A stretch of DNA of 64,000 bases from Pseudomonas sp. Z8(2022) (GTDB taxonomy: Bacteria; Pseudomonadota; Gammaproteobacteria; Pseudomonadales; Pseudomonadaceae), in contig NZ_CP107549.1 of the NCBI RefSeq assembly GCF_025837155.1, positions 248,001 through 312,000 on the forward strand, given 5' to 3'. Position numbers and translations under genes: made by a program. This document shows, in pieces, positions 27,929-36,258 of the stretch. The notes below the pieces were generated by a model. It did no database searches, had not been told where the DNA came from, and saw nothing but the letters and a program-made list of their open reading frames with translations. The first letter of the stretch is position 1; each line of letters opens with the position of its first letter.

Positions 27929-29296
27929 ATGACGACTTTCGCTGCTGTGCAGGAAGCCCAGGATTTCCTGGCCGGCAACCCCGATATCGAATTGATCGAG
28001 CTGTTCATCCTCGACGCCAACGGCGTGCCGCGCGGCAAGCTGCTGCACCGCGAGGAGCTGCTGGCGCTGTACCAGAGCGGCCGGCCGCTGCCGAGCACCA
28101 TGCTCGGCCTTTCCATCCAGGGCGAGGACGTCGAAGACTCCGGCCTGGTCTGGGAGGTGGGCGATATCGACTGTCGCGCCTACCCGCTGCCCGGCAGCCT
28201 GGTGCGTCTGCCATGGCGGCAGATCCCCACGGCGGCCGTGCAGGTGTCGATGCACCCCAGCGAAGGCCTGCCGGCCACGCCGGCCGACCCGCGCCAGTTG
28301 CTGGTGCGGGTGATCGAGCAGCTCGAAGCCGACGGCTATCACCCGGTGATGGCTTGCGAGCTGGAGTTCTACCTGCTCGATCAGACGCGCGACGCCAACG
28401 GCCGCCCGCAACCGGCGCTGGACGCTGACGGCGGTCGCCCGCGGCAGACCCAGGTCTACGGCCTGCGCGAACTGGAGCAGATCGAACCCTTCCTGCGCGA
28501 CCTCTATGCCGCCTGCAAGGCCCAGGGCATCCCGGCCCGCACGGCGATTTCCGAGTACGCCCCCGGCCAGGTGGAAATCACCCTGGAACACGGTCCGGCA
28601 CTCGCGGCCATGGATCAGGCGGTGCGCTACAAGCGTCTGGTCAAGGGTGTCGCTCACGCCCACGGCATGCAGGCCTGCTTCATGGCCAAGCCGTTCGCCG
28701 AGATCGCCGGCACCGGCATGCACATGCACGTGAGTCTGGCCGACGCACAAGGCGAAAACCTGTTCGCCAGCGAGGACCCGGCCGGCACGCCGCTGCTGCG
28801 CCAGGCGGTCGGCGGCATGCTCGCCAGCCTGCTCGATTCGCTGCTGCTGTTCTGCCCCAACGCCAACTCCTACCGGCGCTTCCAGGCCAACAGCTACGCA
28901 CCGCTGGCGCCCACCTGGGGCGTGGACAACCGCACCGTCAGCCTGCGCGTACCCGGTGGTCCGGCCAACACCCGACACGTCGAGCACCGCATCTGTGGCG
29001 CCGATGCCAACCCCTATCTTGCCGCCGCGGCCATTCTGGCCGGGATTCACCGGGGCATTCGCGAGCACCTCGATCCCGGCGCGCCGGTCGAGGGCAACGG
29101 CTATGCCCAGGCCACGGAGCACCTGCCTACCCAGTGGTCGGCGGCGATCCACGCGCTGGAGCATTCCGAGTGGGCGCGGGAGGCTTTCGGCGAGCAATTC
29201 CTCAAGGTCTTTCTCGCGGTCAAGCGTGCCGAATATCGCCAGTTCATGGGCGAGGTCGGCGAGCAGGACTGGCGCTGGTACCTGAGCAACGCCTGA
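27929..29296 (+). CDS. puuA: Gamma-glutamylpolyamine synthetase (glutamine synthetase family)
   Basis: A 455-residue glutamine synthetase-fold ligase that probably joins glutamate to putrescine or another amine, using ATP. The N-terminal beta-grasp domain contains ELFILDANGVPRGK, and the catalytic domain contains ACELEFYLLD, PGQVEITLEHG, GTGMHMHVSL and the ATP-site region NSYRRFQANSYAP. It is not GlnA: the N-terminus and adenylylation loop are different, and the downstream FAD oxidoreductase is the usual partner. Pseudomonads carry several such paralogues, so the exact amine is uncertain. It is in the same direction as the puuB-like gene with a 106-bp gap containing a palindromic repeat. Confidence 0.85.
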   Translation: MTTFAAVQEAQDFLAGNPDIELIELFILDANGVPRGKLLHREELLALYQSGRPLPSTMLGLSIQGEDVEDSGLVWEVGDIDCRAYPLPGSLVRLPWRQIPTAAVQVSMHPSEGLPATPADPRQLLVRVIEQLEADGYHPVMACELEFYLLDQTRDANGRPQPALDADGGRPRQTQVYGLRELEQIEPFLRDLYAACKAQGIPARTAISEYAPGQVEITLEHGPALAAMDQAVRYKRLVKGVAHAHGMQACFMAKPFAEIAGTGMHMHVSLADAQGENLFASEDPAGTPLLRQAVGGMLASLLDSLLLFCPNANSYRRFQANSYAPLAPTWGVDNRTVSLRVPGGPANTRHVEHRICGADANPYLAAAAILAGIHRGIREHLDPGAPVEGNGYAQATEHLPTQWSAAIHALEHSEWAREAFGEQFLKVFLAVKRAEYRQFMGEVGEQDWRWYLSNA

Positions 29297-29307
29297 CTTA
29301 ACAGCAT

Positions 29308-29361
29308 CGCGGCTGAAGCCGCTCCTACAACGCGGAAATCGTAGGAGCGGCTTCAGCCGCG
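29308..29361. repeat. REP-type palindromic repeat pair
   Basis: Two perfectly complementary 21-nt arms (29308-29328 and 29341-29361) contain the core GGCTGAAGCCGCTCCTAC and its reverse complement. This is a common Pseudomonas REP family. A further perfect copy of the arm lies at 46989-47009. The position between puuA and puuB suggests a role in transcript stability or polarity. Confidence 0.9.
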
Positions 29362-29402
29362 AATCCGGATTCATCGGTGCGAGCGCACCCCAAGGACATG
29401 CA

Positions 29403-30716
29403 ATGAACGCGATCAAGCAACCTGTCAAACCCGCCGCCGAGCGCGCGCCTTCCTATTACGCGGCGTCGCTCAATTTCGAGACCGACTACCCGACGCTGCA
29501 GGGCAGCGTGACCGTCGACGTGGCCATCATCGGTGGCGGCTTCACCGGCATCGCCACGGCAGTGGAACTGGCCGAGCGTGGCCTCAAGGTAGCCGTGGTG
29601 GAGACCAACAAGATCGGCTGGGGCGCCAGTGGGCGCAACGGCGGGCAGGTCACCGGCAGCCTGTCCGGTGACGAGGCCATGCGCAAGCAGATGCGCAAAA
29701 CCCTGGGTGACGAGGTGGACGACTTCATCTGGCATCTGCGCTGGCGCGGCCACGAGATCATCAAGAGCCGTGTGGCCAGGTACGGCATCGACTGCGACCT
29801 CAAGCACGGCCACCTGCATGCGGCGATGAAGCCCAGCCATATGGATGAGCTCAAGGCCGCCTACGACGAGGCGCTGCGTCGTGGCATGGGTGACGAGGTA
29901 ACGCTGCTCGACGGCGCCGGGGTGCGTGCGCAACTGGGCAGCGACCTGTACTGCGGGGCGATCAAGAACACCCGCAACATGCACCTGCACCCGCTCAATC
30001 TGTGCATTGGCGAGGCCAAGGCGGCCGAAAGCCTGGGTGCGCTGATCTTCGAGCATTCCGAAGTGCTGGACATCGTTCACGGCCCGCGTCCGGCGGTGGT
30101 CACCAAGGGCGGCCGCATCGAGGCCAAACAGGTGCTGCTGGCCGGCGACGTCTACCACAAGCTGGAGCGGCGCAAGCTCAAGGGCCTGATCTTCCCAGCC
30201 ATGGGCGGCATCGTCACCACCGCGCCGCTGGGCGAGCTGGCCCGCGAGATCAACCCGCAGGACCTGGCCGTTTACGACTGCCGCTTCGTGCTCGACTACT
30301 ACCGCCTCACCGCCGACGGCCGCCTGCTGTTCGGCGGTGGCTGCAACTACTCCGGGCGTGACTCGCGCGATATCGCCGGCGAGCTGCGTCCATGCATCGA
30401 GAGCACCTTCCCGCAGCTCAAGGGCGTACAGATCGACTTCCAGTGGAGCTGCGCCATGGGCATCGTGATGAACCGCATCCCGCAGCTGGGCAAGCTCTCG
30501 TCCAACGTCTGGTACTGCCAGGGCTACTCCGGCCACGGCATCGCCACCACCCACATCATGGGCGAGATCATGGCCAAGGCCATCACCGGCGATCTGGAGC
30601 AGTACGACACCTTCGCCGCCTGCAAGCACATCAAGGTGCCGCTGGGCGACCAGCTCGGCAACCCGATGCTGGCGGCGGGCATGTGGTACTACCAGATGCT
30701 GGAAAAGCTGCGCTGA
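29403..30716 (+). CDS. puuB: Gamma-glutamylpolyamine oxidase (FAD-dependent, DAO family)
   Basis: A 437-residue flavoprotein oxidase of the DAO family that would oxidise gamma-glutamylputrescine (or a related amine) to the aldehyde and release H2O2. The Rossmann FAD motif VAIIGGGFTGIATAVELAERG is at residues ~40-60 and is followed by GWGASGRNGGQ, the family signature. The C-terminal YCQGYSGHGIATTHIMGE completes the FAD site. It follows the puuA-like synthetase, supporting the polyamine pathway call. Specificity among paralogues is not decidable from sequence. Confidence 0.86.
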   Translation: MNAIKQPVKPAAERAPSYYAASLNFETDYPTLQGSVTVDVAIIGGGFTGIATAVELAERGLKVAVVETNKIGWGASGRNGGQVTGSLSGDEAMRKQMRKTLGDEVDDFIWHLRWRGHEIIKSRVARYGIDCDLKHGHLHAAMKPSHMDELKAAYDEALRRGMGDEVTLLDGAGVRAQLGSDLYCGAIKNTRNMHLHPLNLCIGEAKAAESLGALIFEHSEVLDIVHGPRPAVVTKGGRIEAKQVLLAGDVYHKLERRKLKGLIFPAMGGIVTTAPLGELAREINPQDLAVYDCRFVLDYYRLTADGRLLFGGGCNYSGRDSRDIAGELRPCIESTFPQLKGVQIDFQWSCAMGIVMNRIPQLGKLSSNVWYCQGYSGHGIATTHIMGEIMAKAITGDLEQYDTFAACKHIKVPLGDQLGNPMLAAGMWYYQMLEKLR

Positions 30717-30764
30717 GTTCTCGTCGCTGCCACTCGATGCGGCGTTTGCCCAGCCGGCAGCGCC

Positions 30765-31448
30765 TCAGGAGGCCAACTGGCGCAGGCGCTCAAAGTCGAG
30801 AATCTCGATCTCGCCATAGGTCAGCTGGACCACGCCCAGCGCCTGCAACTCCTTGAGGATCTGATTGGTGGTCTGGCGCGACAGCGAGAGCATCAGCGCC
30901 AGCTGCTCCTGAGCCAGGTGCAGCACCCGGCGCGGCTCGCTCTCGCCATAGTTCTCGGCAATCAGCAGCAGGCGCCGGGCCAGGCGTGGTGCGGCCGGCA
31001 GCAGGCTCATGTCCTCCAGGGCGACGAAGGCCAGGCGCAGCTTGTGGCTCATCAGCAGGGCGAAGTCGCGCCAGTATTGTGGCTCGCGTTCGAGCAGTGC
31101 GAGCAACTCGTGCTGGGGTAGCAGCAGCAGGGTGCTGGGGCTTTCGGCGAAGGCGTCATGGGTGCGCGGCAGGCCGTCGAACAGGGAAATCTCGCCGAAC
31201 CAGTAGGGTGGCTCGACCAGCGTCAGCAGCGCCTCCTTGCCGCTCTCGCTGACCGCACCGACGCGCACCGCCCCTTCCACCACCGCATACAGCCCGCTGG
31301 GTTTGTCGCCACGGCGAAACAGCCGCTGGCCGGCCTCCAGGCGCTGAATCTGGGCCATCTGCAGCAGGCTCTGGGTCAGCGACCGGGGCAGTGCGGCGAA
31401 CCAGTGGCCCTGGTTCAGCAGGCTGAGGTACTGACGGGGATCGGACAT
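30765..31448 (-). CDS. Crp/Fnr-family transcriptional regulator
   Basis: A 227-residue regulator. A cyclic-nucleotide-binding-like beta-roll (about 20-145, with GEISLFDGLPRTHDAFA) is followed by a Crp-type helix-turn-helix (about 170-220, LAQEQLALMLSLSRQTTNQILKELQ). No Cys cluster for an Fe-S centre is present, so it is not Fnr itself. The start at 31448 has AGGAG 7 nt upstream. It is divergent from the Mpo1-like gene and convergent with the puuB-like gene. Effector and targets are unknown. Confidence 0.88.
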   Translation of the reverse strand: MSDPRQYLSLLNQGHWFAALPRSLTQSLLQMAQIQRLEAGQRLFRRGDKPSGLYAVVEGAVRVGAVSESGKEALLTLVEPPYWFGEISLFDGLPRTHDAFAESPSTLLLLPQHELLALLEREPQYWRDFALLMSHKLRLAFVALEDMSLLPAAPRLARRLLLIAENYGESEPRRVLHLAQEQLALMLSLSRQTTNQILKELQALGVVQLTYGEIEILDFERLRQLAS

Positions 31449-31571
31449 TGCGGCTCCTGTGAGGTTGCGCGGCGGTGTGGCCATCCCTGCCATTGTCGGC
31501 TAGCCGACAGTGCGACGAAGCGTGGTGAGGTGATCATGCCCGGGCCCGTTTCACACATGAGGACCATAACA

Positions 31572-32096
31572 ATGAAAACCCTCGTCGATCATCTGGCGCA
31601 GTATGCCGCCTACCATCGCGACCGGCGCAACATCGCCAGCCATTTCATCGGTATCCCGATGATCGTGCTGGCCGTCGCCGTGTTGCTGTCGCGCCCAGGC
31701 TTCGAACTCGCCGGTCTCTGGCTGGCACCTGCCACTCTCACCGCTCTGGCCGCCGCAGTGTTCTATCTGCGCCTGGATACCCGTTTCGGCCTGGTCATGA
31801 CGCTGCTTCTGGGGTTGTGCCTGTGGTTCGGCGCCGCTCTGGCGACCGCGTCCACCGCACTGTGGCTGACGGCGGGCATCGGCCTGTTCGTGGTCGGCTG
31901 GATCATCCAGTTCGTCGGTCATTACTACGAAGGGCGCAAGCCGGCGTTCGTCGACGACATCATGGGCCTGGCCATCGGTCCGCTGTTCGTAGTGGCCGAA
32001 CTGGCTTTCCTGCTCGGCCTGCGCAAGGAGATCGAGCACGCCGTGGTGGACATCGCCGGGCCGACCTGCATTCGCGAGAAGAAGGCGCTGGCCTGA
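31572..32096 (+). CDS. Mpo1-like (DUF962) membrane dioxygenase
   Basis: A 174-residue membrane protein related to yeast Mpo1, an Fe(II) dioxygenase that shortens 2-hydroxy fatty acids by one carbon. The family's histidine motifs are visible: HRDRRNIASHFIGIP near residue 16 and QFVGHYYEGRKPAFVDD near residue 117. Four or five hydrophobic segments lie between and after them. The ATG at 31572 was chosen because MKTLVDHLAQYAAYHRDRRN matches the family start; an in-frame extension upstream crosses the divergent regulator gene. The bacterial substrate is not known. Confidence 0.85.
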   Translation: MKTLVDHLAQYAAYHRDRRNIASHFIGIPMIVLAVAVLLSRPGFELAGLWLAPATLTALAAAVFYLRLDTRFGLVMTLLLGLCLWFGAALATASTALWLTAGIGLFVVGWIIQFVGHYYEGRKPAFVDDIMGLAIGPLFVVAELAFLLGLRKEIEHAVVDIAGPTCIREKKALA

Positions 32097-32177
32097 GCGC
32101 TCGACGCACCACGCCTTTCCTGATCGTCGCGGCTGCAGCTCCTGCCTTTGCGGGAAGGGCTACAGCCGCGCGCCCTT

Positions 32178-32924
32178 CTAGTACATCGCCATCCACTGCG
32201 CCGTCAGCGAGCGGGTGTGACGGTCCACGGTAATAGGCGCGAATGGGCGGCCGGAAACGCTCTGCAGGGTGTTGCTCTGGCTGTTCATGTCAGCCAGCGC
32301 GGCACGCAAATAGCTCCAGCGCGTCTGCAACTTGGCCACCTGTGGGTCGGCTTGCTCCTCCAGCGCCTGCAGCTCGCTGTCGATGGCCGGCAGCAGCAGG
32401 CGTTCGTCCTGTCCGAGGTAGGTGCCGGGCTGCTCCCGGGCAATCTCGAAGGTGCCCAGGTAGGAACGGCTGAGGTACTGCACGCTGAGGTATTCGATCT
32501 TCGCCGCCAGCTCGCTCTGGCTCTCGGCGCCGGGCAGGGCGCGGGCCGCGCTGAGAAAATCGCGCAGGGCACGGCTGAGGTCCTCGGGGAAACGCCAGGG
32601 AACGTTTTCGTCACCGGGGCCATAGGAAACACCGTTGCGCAGTTGGGTAACGAGTGCCTGATGGGCGCTGGTGAGTTCGGCGCTACCTTGCGGCAGGCTC
32701 TGCATGGCGCTGGCCAGAGCGGCGAGGTCGGTGTCCAGACGCTGCTGATGAGTCCTCTGGAAACCTTCGCCACGTAACAGCATCAGGCTGCTGGTAGCGC
32801 GGCTGGCATGTATCTGAATCTGTTCCTGGGGGCTTACGGCTTCGGCGAAGGCCATGGGCGAGAGCCCGACGAAGAGTCCGAGCGACCAGAGAAATGCATG
32901 ACGCAACAGTGCTTTACAGCGCAT
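32178..32924 (-). CDS. Exported protein of unknown function
   Basis: A 248-residue protein not assigned to a family here. The first 27 residues form a signal peptide (FLWSLGLFVGLSPMAFA, then EAVSPQEQ). The mature protein is almost entirely helical by composition (Ala, Leu, Gln, Glu and Ser rich) and has no Cys. Features to search with are LRGEGFQRTHQQRLD, GDENVPWRFPEDL and QYLSRSYLGTFEI. It has its own strand between two plus-strand genes. Codon use matches the neighbours, so it is probably native. Location is likely periplasmic. Confidence 0.75.
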   Translation of the reverse strand: MRCKALLRHAFLWSLGLFVGLSPMAFAEAVSPQEQIQIHASRATSSLMLLRGEGFQRTHQQRLDTDLAALASAMQSLPQGSAELTSAHQALVTQLRNGVSYGPGDENVPWRFPEDLSRALRDFLSAARALPGAESQSELAAKIEYLSVQYLSRSYLGTFEIAREQPGTYLGQDERLLLPAIDSELQALEEQADPQVAKLQTRWSYLRAALADMNSQSNTLQSVSGRPFAPITVDRHTRSLTAQWMAMY

Positions 32925-33047
32925 CCGGGGTGCTCCTTGTTATTGTTTTGAGCAGGTATGCATTGGCGGCGTCAACGACGCAGCGTCAAGGTTACTGCGC
33001 CAAGCGTAGCGGGACATGACCCGAAAGAGTGATTTCGTCGGAAATCG

Positions 33048-33842
33048 CTACTGTTCGGTGGCAATCGTCAGATTGCGCAGGTACTCGGCGCTGAAGCTGT
33101 CGGCGGGGAAAAAGGTTTCCAGTGCCAGTTCGGCCAGGGTCACGTCGTTCGGGGTGCCGAACACCGTGGTGGTGCTGATCAGGCTCAGCACCCCGGCGTC
33201 GGTACGCAGTTGCACCGGCATCAGCACGGCTTCGGCGGGAGCCTCGCCATCATCCTCCGACGCGGGGTAGGTCAGCAGCTCGTCATGCAGGGCATAGAGC
33301 TGCTGGTCGCCGCTGATCTCGGCGTCGCGGCGCAGGCGCAGCAACAGGTGCGCGCGCCATTGCGCCAGGTTGACGATGCGCGGAGCCAGCCCCTGCGGAT
33401 GCAGGGACAGGCGCAGCACGTTGAGCGGCGGGCCGAGGAGAAAGTCCGCCACGCCTGCGAGAAAGGGCGCGACCGAGGCATTCGCCGCGAGCAGGTTCCA
33501 CTGCCGGTCGATGGCCAGCGCCGGATAGGGCTCATGAGCCTTGAGCAGCTGCTCGATGGCCTGGCGCGCCGGCTCCAGTACCGGGTCGGCGAGATCGTGC
33601 TGGCTGTACAGCGGGGCGAATCCCGCCGCGCTGAGCAGGCGATTGCGTTCGCGCAGGGGAATCTCCAGCTGCTCGGCCAGGTGCAGCAGCATTTCGCGGC
33701 TGGGCTGGGCGCGTCCGGTTTCGACGAAGCTCAGGTGGCGGGTGGATATCTGAGCCTCGCAGGCGAGGTCGAGCTGGCTCAGGCGGCGTCGCTGACGCCA
33801 TTGGCGCAACAGGGCACCGACGGTCTGGGAGTTCGTATTCAT
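33048..33842 (-). CDS. XRE-family regulator with MmyB-like ligand-binding domain
   Basis: A 264-residue transcription factor. The N-terminal XRE helix-turn-helix (residues ~8-65) reads LLRQWRQRRRLSQLDLACEA and ISTRHLSFVETGRAQPSREM. The C-terminal ~180 residues match the MmyB-like, PAS-related ligand-binding domain (AIDRQWNLLAANASVAPFL, then NVLRLSLHPQGLAPRI), which can bind fatty acids in other members. The ATG at 33842 is preferred over a GTG three codons upstream. It is divergent from a small four-helix membrane protein gene with a 123-bp gap, its probable target. Confidence 0.9.
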   Translation of the reverse strand: MNTNSQTVGALLRQWRQRRRLSQLDLACEAQISTRHLSFVETGRAQPSREMLLHLAEQLEIPLRERNRLLSAAGFAPLYSQHDLADPVLEPARQAIEQLLKAHEPYPALAIDRQWNLLAANASVAPFLAGVADFLLGPPLNVLRLSLHPQGLAPRIVNLAQWRAHLLLRLRRDAEISGDQQLYALHDELLTYPASEDDGEAPAEAVLMPVQLRTDAGVLSLISTTTVFGTPNDVTLAELALETFFPADSFSAEYLRNLTIATEQ

Positions 33843-33965
33843 GGCCTGCACGATAGTCCAGCCAGGTCATGTCAGCCATTACCTGGCAGGTAATCGACGC
33901 ACTGCGCGTTTCGGCGAAATCTGTAGGCCAGGCACCACCCCGGTGCCCCTTACGGAGGATTCGCC

Positions 33966-34367
33966 ATGAACGCACTGCAACCCAACCCGATGCTGCGCAA
34001 AGCCCTCTTGCTCGATGGTCTGCTCAGTGGTGTCACCGGCCTGCTGCTGGTTCTGGCGGCTGGCTGGCTGGGCGCCTTCCTCGAACTGCCGCGCCTGTTG
34101 CTGCTGCTCGCCGGCAGCGCTTTGCTGCCCTTCGCCGCGATGCTGGTGTGGTTGTCCAGCCGCGCCGAGATCAGCCGCCCGGTGATCTGGGCGGTGATCG
34201 CGGTCAACCTCATCTGGGTGATCGACAGCCTGCTGCTGCTGGTGGTCGGCTGGGTGTCGCCGAACCTGTTCGGCTACGCCTTCGTCATCGCACAGGCGCT
34301 GGCAGTCGGATTGCTGGCCGAACTGCAATGGTTCGGGCTCAGGCACTCGCAGGCGGCCGTGATCTGA
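33966..34367 (+). CDS. Small four-helix integral membrane protein
   Basis: A 133-residue protein with four predicted membrane segments (about 14-36, 44-65, 75-97 and 103-120) and very short loops. It starts MNALQPNPMLRKALLLDGLL, and ACGGAGG lies just upstream of the ATG. It is divergent from the XRE/MmyB regulator, which is a common pairing in pseudomonads. Function is not recognised; no catalytic motif or charged pair within the membrane was noticed. Confidence 0.78.
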   Translation: MNALQPNPMLRKALLLDGLLSGVTGLLLVLAAGWLGAFLELPRLLLLLAGSALLPFAAMLVWLSSRAEISRPVIWAVIAVNLIWVIDSLLLLVVGWVSPNLFGYAFVIAQALAVGLLAELQWFGLRHSQAAVI

Positions 34368-34377
34368 TGGCCCCGGT

Positions 34378-35115
34378 TCAGAGGCCGCGCAACGCCAGTT
34401 CGGCACCGAGCAGCAACAGGCCGATGAAGAACCAGCGCTTGAAGCGCTCCGCGCTGATGCGTTTGCGCAGCCACTGGCCGGCAGCCATGCCCAGCAGAGC
34501 GGGCAGCAGGGCGAGGGCCGACAACCCCAGCACCGCCGGTTGCAGCAGCTCGCCGCTGTGACCCAGCGCTGCCGCCAGGGCCAGGGTCGAGGCGCTGAAT
34601 GACAGGCCCAGGGCCTGGACCAGATCGTCCTTTTCCAGACCGATAGCCTGCAGGTAAGGCACGGCGGGAATCACGAACACGCCGGTGACCGCGGTGATGG
34701 CGCCGGTGGTCGCTCCGATCAGCGGGCTCAGCCAGCGCTCCCTGATCCGCTCCACGCGAAAATGCACCTTGGCCAGGCCGAGCAGTGCGTAGACCACCAG
34801 TGCGGCGCCAAGCCAGCGGGTGGCGCCGGGCAGGTCGAGGCTCTGCAGCAGGCCGGCGACCAGCAGCGTACCGAACGCTATCCCCAGTAGCATCGGCCAC
34901 AGGCGCCGCAGCATCGGCAGTGGGTTGCGTCCGTCGCACAGTTGCCAGATGTTGGTCACCATCGACGGAATGATCAGCAGCGCGGCGGCCTGCAGCGGCG
35001 CCATGACCAGACCGAGCAGGCCGACGGCGATGGTCGGCAGGCCGAGGCCGACCACACCCTTGACCGTGCCGGCGAGCAGGAAGGTGGCCAGTATCAGGGG
35101 CAGGTGCTCGGTCAT
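34378..35115 (-). CDS. TauE/SafE-family anion exporter
   Basis: A 245-residue inner-membrane permease of the TauE/SafE (DUF81) family, whose members move sulfite, sulfoacetate or other organic anions. The two repeat signatures are recognisable: GTVKGVVGLGLPTIAVGLL near residue 17 and GATTGAITAVTGVFVIP near residue 133. About eight hydrophobic segments are present. It overlaps the upstream monooxygenase-like gene by 4 bp (ATGA), so the pair is translationally coupled. The substrate is unknown; nearby sulfur genes make a sulfur anion possible. Confidence 0.87.
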   Translation of the reverse strand: MTEHLPLILATFLLAGTVKGVVGLGLPTIAVGLLGLVMAPLQAAALLIIPSMVTNIWQLCDGRNPLPMLRRLWPMLLGIAFGTLLVAGLLQSLDLPGATRWLGAALVVYALLGLAKVHFRVERIRERWLSPLIGATTGAITAVTGVFVIPAVPYLQAIGLEKDDLVQALGLSFSASTLALAAALGHSGELLQPAVLGLSALALLPALLGMAAGQWLRKRISAERFKRWFFIGLLLLGAELALRGL

Positions 35116-35471
35116 CGCGCCGCTCCCCGTTCATGAATGGCACGGCTGTCGGCGGGGGCCTCGTCGCGCTCGAGCATGCCGTAATCGCGCAGCACCTGGG
35201 CCACGCGCAGGCGATAGTGGCTGAAGACCTCCTCGCGCCCGGCGGTCTGCGCACGGCGGTGTTCATCGCGCTGGCGCCAGGCCTGGACCGCGGCTTCATC
35301 CTCCCAGAACGACAGCGAAAGGATCTTCCCCGGCTGGGTGAGGCTCTGGAAACGCTCGATGGAAATGAATCCCGGCTGCTCGGCGAGCAACGGGCGCAGC
35401 TCCGCGGCGAGGTCGAGATAATGCTGTTGCTGGCCTGGCATGGCCTGAACTTCGAAGATCACGGCGAGCAT
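35112..35471 (-). CDS. Antibiotic biosynthesis monooxygenase (ABM)-fold protein
   Basis: A 119-residue dimeric alpha-beta barrel protein. It starts MLAVIFEVQAMPGQQQHYLDLAAELRP and contains the ABM-family pattern GFISIERFQS, LSLSFWEDEAAVQAWRQRDEHRRAQ. Members range from quinol monooxygenases to structural or regulatory proteins, so activity is not certain. It is coupled to the TauE-like exporter and divergent from an ArsR-type regulator (83-bp gap) that probably controls both. The start at 35471 was chosen by family alignment. Confidence 0.85.
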   Translation of the reverse strand: MLAVIFEVQAMPGQQQHYLDLAAELRPLLAEQPGFISIERFQSLTQPGKILSLSFWEDEAAVQAWRQRDEHRRAQTAGREEVFSHYRLRVAQVLRDYGMLERDEAPADSRAIHERGAAR

Positions 35472-35554
35472 CGGGCTCTCCTGGCTGGCATTGGTTGAGG
35501 TTGCCTGCCAGTATCCACATTTGCTGCACGCCATGTTTCGTCGTGAGGTGAATT

Positions 35555-36247
35555 ATGGAATACGCACCGGGTTTCAGTTCGATCGCCGCTCTGCTCGCCG
35601 ATGCCGGACGCGCTGCCATGGTCTGGGCGCTGATGGACGGCAGCGCGCGTCCCGCCGGCGAGCTGGCCTTGCTGGCAGGGCTGTCGCCATCGTCCACCAG
35701 CGCACATCTGGCCAAGCTGGTAGAGGGCGGTCTGCTGGCGCAGCAGCGTCACGGGCGCAATCGCTATTACCGCCTGGCCGGGCCGGAGGTGGGGCAGCTG
35801 GTCGAGGCGCTGGCCAATGCAGCACTCGCCGCGCAGCCACGGCAACCTCGTGCCATACCGATCTCACGTGGTACGCCGCAGGCGATGCGCGAGGCGCGCA
35901 CCTGCTACGACCATCTGGCCGGCGAGCTGGCGGTTGGCATGTTCGAGCGCATGCGTGCAGCCGACTGGCTGAGCGAGGAGGGCGGTGCGCTGAGATTGAC
36001 CGCAAACGGCGAGCAGGGTCTGCAGGCATTGGGCATCGATCTGCAGCAGGTCAATCGTCAGCGTCGCCAGCGGCTGTGTGCCTGCCCGGACTGGAGCGAG
36101 CGCAAGCCGCATCTGGGCGGCGCGCTGGGGGCGGCATTGCTGAAGCTGTGCGAAGGCGAGGGCTGGCTGCGGCGCAGCGGGGGCTCGCGTGCGCTGCAGG
36201 TTTCCCCGCAGGGACGCAGGGCGATCATGGCGATCGCCCTGGAGTAG
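35555..36247 (+). CDS. ArsR-family regulator, extended form
   Basis: A 230-residue winged-helix regulator, about twice the usual ArsR length. The ArsR helix-turn-helix is at residues ~10-85 (PAGELALLAGLSPSSTSAHLAKLVEGGLL, then GRNRYYRLAG). The C-terminal ~130 residues contain a second, winged-helix-like region (WLSEEGGALRLTANGEQGLQALG) and a Cys pair (LCACPDWSERKPHLGGALG). It is divergent from the ABM/TauE pair. The CxC may sense a metal or redox state, but this is inference. Confidence 0.85.
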   Translation: MEYAPGFSSIAALLADAGRAAMVWALMDGSARPAGELALLAGLSPSSTSAHLAKLVEGGLLAQQRHGRNRYYRLAGPEVGQLVEALANAALAAQPRQPRAIPISRGTPQAMREARTCYDHLAGELAVGMFERMRAADWLSEEGGALRLTANGEQGLQALGIDLQQVNRQRRQRLCACPDWSERKPHLGGALGAALLKLCEGEGWLRRSGGSRALQVSPQGRRAIMAIALE

Positions 36248-36258
36248 TGGGGCTGCTG

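Noticed and set aside
27737..29428. A 563-codon open frame antisense to the puuA-like gene
   Set aside because: The sense strand encodes an unmistakable glutamine synthetase-type enzyme; the antisense frame has no motif.
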